Shown here in pieces: positions 59,315 to 64,000 of a stretch of 64,000 nt of DNA. Made by a program: the position numbers and the translations under genes. The stretch spans positions 62,001-126,000 of the forward strand of contig CANKYO010000006.1 in NCBI GenBank assembly GCA_947488175.1. The letters are read 5' to 3'. This stretch comes from an uncultured Paracoccaceae bacterium (GTDB taxonomy: Bacteria; Pseudomonadota; Alphaproteobacteria; Rhodobacterales; Rhodobacteraceae). Numbering within the stretch: the stretch's first letter is position 1; every line of letters begins with the position of its first letter. Under the pieces are notes generated by a model that searched no databases, was not told the origin of the DNA, and saw only the letters and a program-made list of their open reading frames with translations.

Positions 59315-59835
59315 CGATCCAGATCCCCGAAAATGACTTTGGCCAGATCCGCGTGTTTGCAACCGACGGCCCCTTGCCCAAACCCGTTCTGGACAAGACG
59401 CCAGATGGGTTGCGCCAACTTCTGGGCACCGATGCGCTGGACCCGACCTTCATCGATATCGTTAAGGTCGATGATCTCGGCCCGATGCAACTCAGCGACT
59501 ATATCACCCAGGGCTATGACATGCTGACCGCCGATCATGACCTTGCAGCCGTAAACGGGATTGAGGGGTTTGCCATCCTGATCCTGTCCAGCGCCGCCCG
59601 CGGTCAGGCGGTCACCTTGAAGCCCGCCGATGGGGTCCGGCATATCACCACCTATGTGCCTGACGCCCGGCTGACCCCGGTTGAACCGCTGACCGCGAAG
59701 TCCGCCGAAGGCGTCATCGGCGACCCACCGGCCAAGCCCGCCAAATCCGACGCCCGCATCGGCGGCATGATCGCCATGTACGCCCTGATCGCGATGTTCC
59801 TGCTGGTCGGGCTGATGATCTGGGTGGCCGGGTGA
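59311..59835 (+). CDS. Hypothetical protein with C-terminal membrane anchor
   Basis: A 174-residue protein. The soluble part (residues 1-146) has VRHITTYVPDARLTPVEPL and a Pro/Lys/Ala stretch KPAKSDAR at its end; one membrane helix (IAMYALIAMFLLVGLMIWV, about residues 153-171) closes it. It is not like its neighbours. The start overlaps the previous stop (ATGA) and its end overlaps a GTG start. Unrecognised family; probably a partner of the surrounding membrane proteins. Confidence 0.7.
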   Translation: MTIQIPENDFGQIRVFATDGPLPKPVLDKTPDGLRQLLGTDALDPTFIDIVKVDDLGPMQLSDYITQGYDMLTADHDLAAVNGIEGFAILILSSAARGQAVTLKPADGVRHITTYVPDARLTPVEPLTAKSAEGVIGDPPAKPAKSDARIGGMIAMYALIAMFLLVGLMIWVAG

Positions 59836-60368
59836 CCGATCCGTCGGACATTGATGGAGACGATTGGGCCGGCATCCTCGACCCGGATGAAAAAATCATG
59901 TGGCAAGGGCGTCCCGACGGACGCTTTGTCTGGGAACGGCGGATGTTGCGGCCGGGGCTGTTCGGGGTCGGCTTTGCCGCGTTCGCCACGATCTGGCTTG
60001 GTCTGGCCGTATTGGCTGGGGCAGGGATCGAATTTTGGGGTCTTGGGCTGTTATTCATCGCGGTCGGGTTGTGGATCACGGTTCATGCGCTGTTTCAACC
60101 AACTTTCCTCCGACGCCGGACTTGGTACACCTTGACTAACAGGCGCGCCTTCGTCGCAACGGACCTGCCGGTCTTCGGCCGCAGCCTGACATCCTATCCG
60201 ATCAACAGGGGCGTGCGCATCGACCGGTCCGACCCCGATCGGCCCAGCGTCATTTTCGGCGCGAAAACGACCGACAACGATGATGGTGCCAGGGTCGAGC
60301 CTATCGGGTTTGAACGGATCGTCGAAGCACAGCATGTGTTCCAGCTGATGCAGGGTATCGAAAAGTAA
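59832..60368 (+). CDS. Membrane protein with PH-like C-terminal domain (pyr operon paralogue 3)
   Basis: A 178-residue protein from a GTG at 59832 (GTGA overlap). LDPDEKIMWQGRPDGRFVWE, two membrane helices (about 43-66 and 70-88), then RTWYTLTNRRAFVATDLPVFGRSLTSYPINRG and the beta domain. It is the third member of the set, most like the second in its helix and loop pattern. Followed by a 92-base gap before the dihydroorotase-like gene, which has a fresh ribosome site. Confidence 0.75.
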   Translation: MTDPSDIDGDDWAGILDPDEKIMWQGRPDGRFVWERRMLRPGLFGVGFAAFATIWLGLAVLAGAGIEFWGLGLLFIAVGLWITVHALFQPTFLRRRTWYTLTNRRAFVATDLPVFGRSLTSYPINRGVRIDRSDPDRPSVIFGAKTTDNDDGARVEPIGFERIVEAQHVFQLMQGIEK

Positions 60369-60460
60369 ATGATATACGGCATGACAGACCGCTCTGCCTT
60401 GTCCTGCCGGCCATTTGCCGCCTACAAGCGTGAAACACAAAAACCGCGCAGGACAACCCG

Positions 60461-61744
60461 ATGACCGCCACCTTTTTCGCCAATGCGCGCTTGATCGATC
60501 CGGTGGCGTTGACTGACGGACCGGGCGGAATACTGGTCAGCGATGGTCAGATCGTGGCGATCCATGAAGCTGACATGCCGCCCCCAAAAGACGCCAACGT
60601 GATTGATTGCGGTGGCATGTGTCTTGCCCCCGGCATTGTCGATATCGGGGTGAAGGTCTCTGAGCCGGGCGAACGGCACAAGGAATCGTTCCGCTCTGCC
60701 GGGCAGGCCGCGGCGGCTGGCGGGATCACCACAATTGTTACCCGTCCCGATACCCTGCCCGCCATTGATACGCCTGAAACGCTGGAATTTGTTGAACGCC
60801 GCGCTCAGGCCGATGCGCCCGTGCATGTCCTGCCCATGGCCGCCCTGACCAAAGGGCGCGAAGGGCGCGAGATGACGGAAATCGGGTTCCTGCAGGATGC
60901 GGGGGCCGTCGCCTTTACCGATTGCGATCGGGTAGTAACCAACACCAAGGTCTTCAGCCGCGCCCTGACCTATGCAAGCAGCCTTGACGCGCTTGTCATC
61001 GCCCATGTGCAGGAACCGATTTTGTCCGATGGGGCGGCGGTCACCTCCGGCAAATTCGCGTCCCTGCGCGGATTACCCGGCGTGTCGCCCATGGCCGAAC
61101 GTATGGCGCTGGACCGCGATATCAGCCTGCTGGAAATGACCGGCGCCCGCTATCACGCCGACCAGATCACGACCGCCCGCGCCCTGCCCGCGCTGGAACG
61201 GGCCAAGCGGAACGGGCTGAACATTACCGCCGGGGTCGGTATCCACCATCTGACCCTGAACGATTTGGACGTGGCCGATTACCGAACGTTCTTTAAACTG
61301 AAACCACCCTTGCGCAGCGAAGATGACCGGCTGGCAGTAGTGCAGGCCGTGGCCGACGGGCTGATCGACATCATCAGTTCCATGCACACCCCACAGGACG
61401 AAGAAAGCAAGCGGTTGCCGTTTGAGGAAGCGGCCAGCGGGGCCGTCGCGCTTGAAACACTGCTGCCTGCGGCCTTGCGTCTTTACCACGCCGACATGAT
61501 CGACCTGCCGCGCCTGTTCCGGGCGCTGTCGCTGAACCCGTCGCGGATCTTGCGACGTAACAGCGGGCGTCTGCTGCCCGGAGCACCCGCCGATCTGGTG
61601 CTGTTCGACCCCGATGCGCCGTTCCAGCTGGATCGGACGCAACTCTTGTCGAAATCCAAGAATACACCGTTCGACGGGGCCAAGCTGCAGGGCAAGGTAC
61701 TGGGCACGTGGGTGGACGGCCAACGAATATGGGAGGGCGCGTAG
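60461..61744 (+). CDS. Dihydroorotase homologue, apparently non-catalytic (PyrC-like)
   Basis: A 427-residue amidohydrolase-fold protein of the type I dihydroorotase family. The metal motif DxHxH is DIGVK (G63 and K65 replace the histidines), the substrate arginine of LREPG is a serine (VSEPG), the HxS region is YHADQIT with only the first histidine, and the catalytic aspartate of DHAPH is M309 (SMHTPQ). H183 (AHVQE) and H233 remain. It therefore should not bind zinc or hydrolyse. Comparable PyrC' proteins in Pseudomonas hold aspartate carbamoyltransferase in a dodecamer. It abuts plsY (TAG then ATG). Confidence 0.88.
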   Translation: MTATFFANARLIDPVALTDGPGGILVSDGQIVAIHEADMPPPKDANVIDCGGMCLAPGIVDIGVKVSEPGERHKESFRSAGQAAAAGGITTIVTRPDTLPAIDTPETLEFVERRAQADAPVHVLPMAALTKGREGREMTEIGFLQDAGAVAFTDCDRVVTNTKVFSRALTYASSLDALVIAHVQEPILSDGAAVTSGKFASLRGLPGVSPMAERMALDRDISLLEMTGARYHADQITTARALPALERAKRNGLNITAGVGIHHLTLNDLDVADYRTFFKLKPPLRSEDDRLAVVQAVADGLIDIISSMHTPQDEESKRLPFEEAASGAVALETLLPAALRLYHADMIDLPRLFRALSLNPSRILRRNSGRLLPGAPADLVLFDPDAPFQLDRTQLLSKSKNTPFDGAKLQGKVLGTWVDGQRIWEGA

Positions 61745-62368
61745 ATGCCACCGATCGAAACTGCGACCAGTGTCCTGATCCTGTGGGGGGTGATCGGCTA
61801 TCTTTTGGGGTCGATCCCCAGTGGCATGATCCTGGCACGGGTGATGAAGCTGGGTAACCTGCGCGAGATCGGATCAGGCAATATCGGGGCCACCAATGTG
61901 CTGCGCACGGGGAACAAGACAGCCGCCGCCCTGACACTCCTTTTCGATGCGGCCAAAGGGGCCATTGCCGTCTTTCTGGCCGGCACGCTCGCCGCGCTGG
62001 ATGCCGCACAGCTGGCGGGGCTGATGGCCTTTATCGGGCATTGCTTTCCGGTTTGGCTGAAATTCAAGGGCGGCAAAGGTGTTGCCACCTATCTGGGGAT
62101 TATCGGGGTGCTGGCCTGGCCGATGTTGCTGGCCGGCTGCGCGATCTGGCTGATCGTCGCGGCCGTGTTCCGCTACTCCTCAGCGGCGGCATTGGTGATG
62201 GCAGGCTGGTTGCCTGTTGTCATGATGTTGACCGGCTACGGGTACATGGCATTTCTCAGCATGGCGCTTGGCCTTCTGATCTATGCCCGGCACTGGAGTA
62301 ATATCCAGCGGATGAAGGCCGGGACGGAAACCAAGATCGGTGCGAAAAAGACCCCGGAAGCGCCATAA
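61745..62368 (+). CDS. plsY: Acyl-phosphate glycerol-3-phosphate acyltransferase PlsY
   Basis: PlsY makes lysophosphatidate from acyl phosphate in the inner membrane. The 207-residue protein has the three motifs: YLLGSIPSGMIL (residues about 19-30), GSGNIGATNVLRT with the phosphate loop, and KGGKGVATYLG with the glycines. Five to seven membrane helices. Start directly follows the stop of the dihydroorotase-like gene. The operon thus ends with lipid synthesis. Confidence 0.95.
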   Translation: MPPIETATSVLILWGVIGYLLGSIPSGMILARVMKLGNLREIGSGNIGATNVLRTGNKTAAALTLLFDAAKGAIAVFLAGTLAALDAAQLAGLMAFIGHCFPVWLKFKGGKGVATYLGIIGVLAWPMLLAGCAIWLIVAAVFRYSSAAALVMAGWLPVVMMLTGYGYMAFLSMALGLLIYARHWSNIQRMKAGTETKIGAKKTPEAP

Positions 62369-62396
62369 GGCACGGCACCCCCGGCAGCCATACCCG

Positions 62397-62672
62397 CTAC
62401 TTTGCCGCCATCTGTTCAACGGCATCGGCGGTGCGTTTCGTGTTGTGGTAAATACCCAAGCCCAGATACATGAACCCGGCGATCATCACGACATATAGCA
62501 CGCCAACAACCAGAATGCCGATACCCGGCACAACACCGCTGATCGTCCTGCCATCCGGTTGCGGCATACCGGTGACCATCACCCCGATGCCCCCCACAAC
62601 AACACCCAGCAAAAGAAGAATCACAAATAAACCAATGAGCGCCTCAAGCGCCCGAATAAAGAAATCACGCAT
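62397..62672 (-). CDS. Small hypothetical membrane protein
   Basis: A 91-residue protein with two long membrane helices (about residues 11-34, LIGLFVILLLLGVVVGGIGVMV, and about 47-72) and a short charged end. No family recognised. It converges on plsY across 28 bases. An upstream gene-free stretch of almost 200 bases could hold its promoter, which is shared with the broken gene at 62870. Confidence 0.6.
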   Translation of the reverse strand: MRDFFIRALEALIGLFVILLLLGVVVGGIGVMVTGMPQPDGRTISGVVPGIGILVVGVLYVVMIAGFMYLGLGIYHNTKRTADAVEQMAAK

Positions 62673-62813
62673 AATCTCGTTCCTTTAAGTTGATTGCGTG
62701 TGCATGTGTTAGCAGGCAAGTTCCGTGAACGCACCGCCGGAAAACCAGACTTGAGAGCCGGTATTGACTGATTGGCGTTTATCGCAACTTGACTATGCCG
62801 TACATACTGTTAT

Positions 62814-62829
62814 TTCTGTTTATACAGAA
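62814..62829. promoter_or_regulatory. Short palindrome in AT-rich promoter region
   Basis: TTCTGT, TTAT, ACAGAA: a perfect six-base inverted repeat with four bases between. It lies in the AT-rich gap between two divergent membrane-protein genes, 41 bases before the start at 62870. A repressor site is plausible; no partner is known. Confidence 0.5.
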
Positions 62830-62869
62830 TGAAAAGATATACACGTAGACTGATGCAAGCGAACGACTG

Positions 62870-63310
62870 ATGACCAAAGCAATCGACCAAAGAATCACTG
62901 CTGCTCTCGCTGGTCCGCCACGCTATGCCGTTGACCCCATCGCCTTTGTCGGCTCACTGATCCTGGCCCCGGTTGTCGCTACGCTTCTGAGCTTCTGAAC
63001 GGTCATCGGCCTCGCCGCCCTTTTGATAGGTGCCATCCCCTATCTCCTCATCGGAACCCCGCTGCTTCTCTGGGCCGTCGGCCGCGTCCCGCCTCGCTTT
63101 GGAAGCTACGCAACACTTGGCTTCTGCGCCAACCTTGCGCTCTTCGGGGTCTTCGCCCTGATGACCATGTTGGATCTTGGTCCGCGCGAGATGGCGCCGG
63201 GAATGATGTTCATCTTCGGGTTTGGCATGATCTTTGGCGCGCTTTGGGCCGGGGCCTTTGGATGGCTTTACGCCCGGTTCCACCGCAACTTCCGCATTCT
63301 TCAAACCTGA
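62870..63310 (+). pseudogene. Membrane protein gene broken by an in-frame TGA
   Basis: One reading frame runs from the ATG at 62870 to the stop at 63308-63310, but codon 43 (62996-62998) is TGA. Before it: MTKAIDQRITAALAGPPRY, SLILAPVVATLLSF; after it: TVIGLAALLIGAIPYLLIGTPLLLW. Read through, the product is a 146-residue membrane protein with four helices, and the stop falls in the middle of the first one, where a Trp (TGG) would fit. The second part could start anew from a TTG at 63023, leaving 95 residues. Either a recent nonsense mutation, a sequencing error or true readthrough. Confidence 0.7.
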
Positions 63311-63324
63311 CGAAAGGACATCCC

Positions 63325-63666
63325 ATGTTCACCTATTTCATCCTTTATTTCGGGCTGGCCGCCTGCGCGCTGATCGCCCTCGCTGTCATGATCTTTCGCA
63401 TCGGGGCCGCGCTGACCGATTGCCCGATCACCGGGCGGGCCGCACGGGCCGGGGCGCTCACCATCGTGTCTGGCTTTGCGGCCATCGGATCAGGCGGGAT
63501 CATCCTGATCGCGGCCTTTGCAATGGTCCTTGTGCCCGGTTTGACCTTGGCAGGGCTGATGGGCGCGCTTGGTTTGTCGCTCCTCTGCCTCGGGCTGGGG
63601 TTCACACAGGCCGTGGCATCACTGCGCGATGTGATCGCGCAAGCCGCGGCAGCAGTAAAATCCTAG
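63325..63666 (+). CDS. Small hypothetical membrane protein
   Basis: A 113-residue protein with three membrane helices: YFILYFGLAACALIALAVMIF, about residues 45-70 (ALTIVSGFAAIGSGGIILIAAFA), and LVPGLTLAGLMGALGLSLLCLGLGF. AAAGG precedes the ATG at 63325 by eight bases. It follows the broken gene by 14 bases, so the two were probably one operon. Family not recognised. Confidence 0.65.
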   Translation: MFTYFILYFGLAACALIALAVMIFRIGAALTDCPITGRAARAGALTIVSGFAAIGSGGIILIAAFAMVLVPGLTLAGLMGALGLSLLCLGLGFTQAVASLRDVIAQAAAAVKS

Positions 63667-63677
63667 GGTCACAGACA

Positions 63678-64000
63678 TCAATAACTGTATTCGGCGTAAA
63701 TCCGTTTCAGGTCGCCATCCCAATCGCCATTGTAATGGGCCAGCAACTCATCCGCAGGTGTCTGGCCCGTTTCAACAGTTTCCTTCAGCGCATTCAGGAA
63801 ATGGGTTTCATCCCCGACCAGCCCACCCGCCCCCGGACGTGCACGGGCCTTCAATCCCGCCTCTGAAATCGCGACAACCTCACGGGCCAGATCGTGCATG
63901 TCGATGCCATCCACCTTGGCCTGAAGCCCGTCAACTGACGCGGCCACACGCAGCGCCTCGCGCTGTTCGGAGGACCAACCTTTGCAGAGGTCCCACGCAG
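63678..64000 (-). CDS. gshA: Glutamate-cysteine ligase, C-terminal end (cut by window edge)
   Basis: The first enzyme of glutathione synthesis. Only the last 106 residues are in the window: AWDLCKGWSSEQREAL, AASVDGLQAKVDGIDMHD, EAGLKARARPG and the end RIYAEYSY, all as in the plant/alphaproteobacterial type of GshA. The rest lies beyond position 64000. It converges on a small membrane-protein gene 11 bases away. A thiol-based stress link with the GST gene in this window is possible. Confidence 0.88.
   Translation of the reverse strand, partial: AWDLCKGWSSEQREALRVAASVDGLQAKVDGIDMHDLAREVVAISEAGLKARARPGAGGLVGDETHFLNALKETVETGQTPADELLAHYNGDWDGDLKRIYAEYSY

Noticed and set aside
62996..62998. TGA read as selenocysteine
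   Set aside because: No conserved Cys/Sec position or catalytic motif is expected in this small membrane protein, and no stem-loop resembling a bacterial SECIS directly downstream was seen. Trp-to-stop change is simpler.
1..64000. tRNA, rRNA, riboswitch, insertion sequence or prophage genes
   Set aside because: I looked in every gap over about 60 bases for cloverleaf arms, TTCGANTC boxes, transposase motifs or integrase motifs, and found none I could support.

Overview
The window is a GC-rich, gene-dense chromosomal segment from an alphaproteobacterium. Many protein families and arrangements point to the Rhodobacterales (Roseobacter group): L-malyl-CoA lyase, a Trm112-LON-thioredoxin/TPR run, a TIGR02302-family giant protein beside lysA/argH, ftsE-ftsX-plsC, and pyrB followed by a dihydroorotase-like gene and plsY. 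This placement is inference from gene content; no rRNA or tRNA gene is visible. Both window edges cut a gene: ftsK on the left and the glutamate-cysteine ligase gene on the right.

Layout. 1-9.2 kb: ftsK and a DapC-like aminotransferase, a YHYH protein, a LON/Trm112/CnoX cluster, a Nudix hydrolase, rbfA with a phosphodiester glycosidase, and dapB. 9.2-12.6 kb: small secreted proteins, then a more accessory-looking stretch with a GNAT protein and a YjhX-type toxin followed by a second GNAT protein (a likely toxin-antitoxin pair). 12.6-27.0 kb: sdhAF4-like gene, rsmB-like methyltransferase, heparinase-like protein, purH, lspA, a BamF-like lipoprotein, a paired M16 protease operon, a reductase with a palindromic operator candidate, an ArsR/SRPBCC pair, mutL and rmuC. 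27.0-36.7 kb: sulfurtransferase plus aromatic aminotransferase, mcl1, a secreted triple-repeat protein, accA, a GGDEF-EAL protein and an M50-type membrane protease. 36.7-46.5 kb: minus-strand ftsE-ftsX-plsC-flavin protein operon, a zinc-ribbon membrane protein, then the argH-lipoprotein-DUF2834-lysA-TIGR02302 run. 46.5-57.1 kb: TlpA, GST, NTF2-like, YqgE/AlgH, a lone DsbD N-domain protein, and a long minus-strand operon UDG-phosphoesterase-LysE-MoaB-RND adaptor-RND pump. 57.2-64 kb: pyrB, four small membrane-protein genes, a dihydroorotase homologue lacking metal ligands, plsY, small membrane proteins (one broken by an in-frame stop) and the end of gshA.

Most neighbours on one strand overlap by 1-8 bases (ATGA, TGATG or GTGA junctions), indicating translational coupling. 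The most notable points are: (i) two copies of a ~130 bp intergenic element with four GTCGG boxes spaced exactly 11 bp apart, whose two inner 11-bp units are swapped between copies; (ii) an apparently catalytically dead PyrC in the pyr operon, separated from pyrB by a cassette of three related membrane proteins plus one other; (iii) a membrane-protein gene split by a TGA where a TGG is likely; (iv) a YjhX/GNAT toxin-antitoxin candidate; and (v) a secreted protein made of three cysteine-paired repeats.
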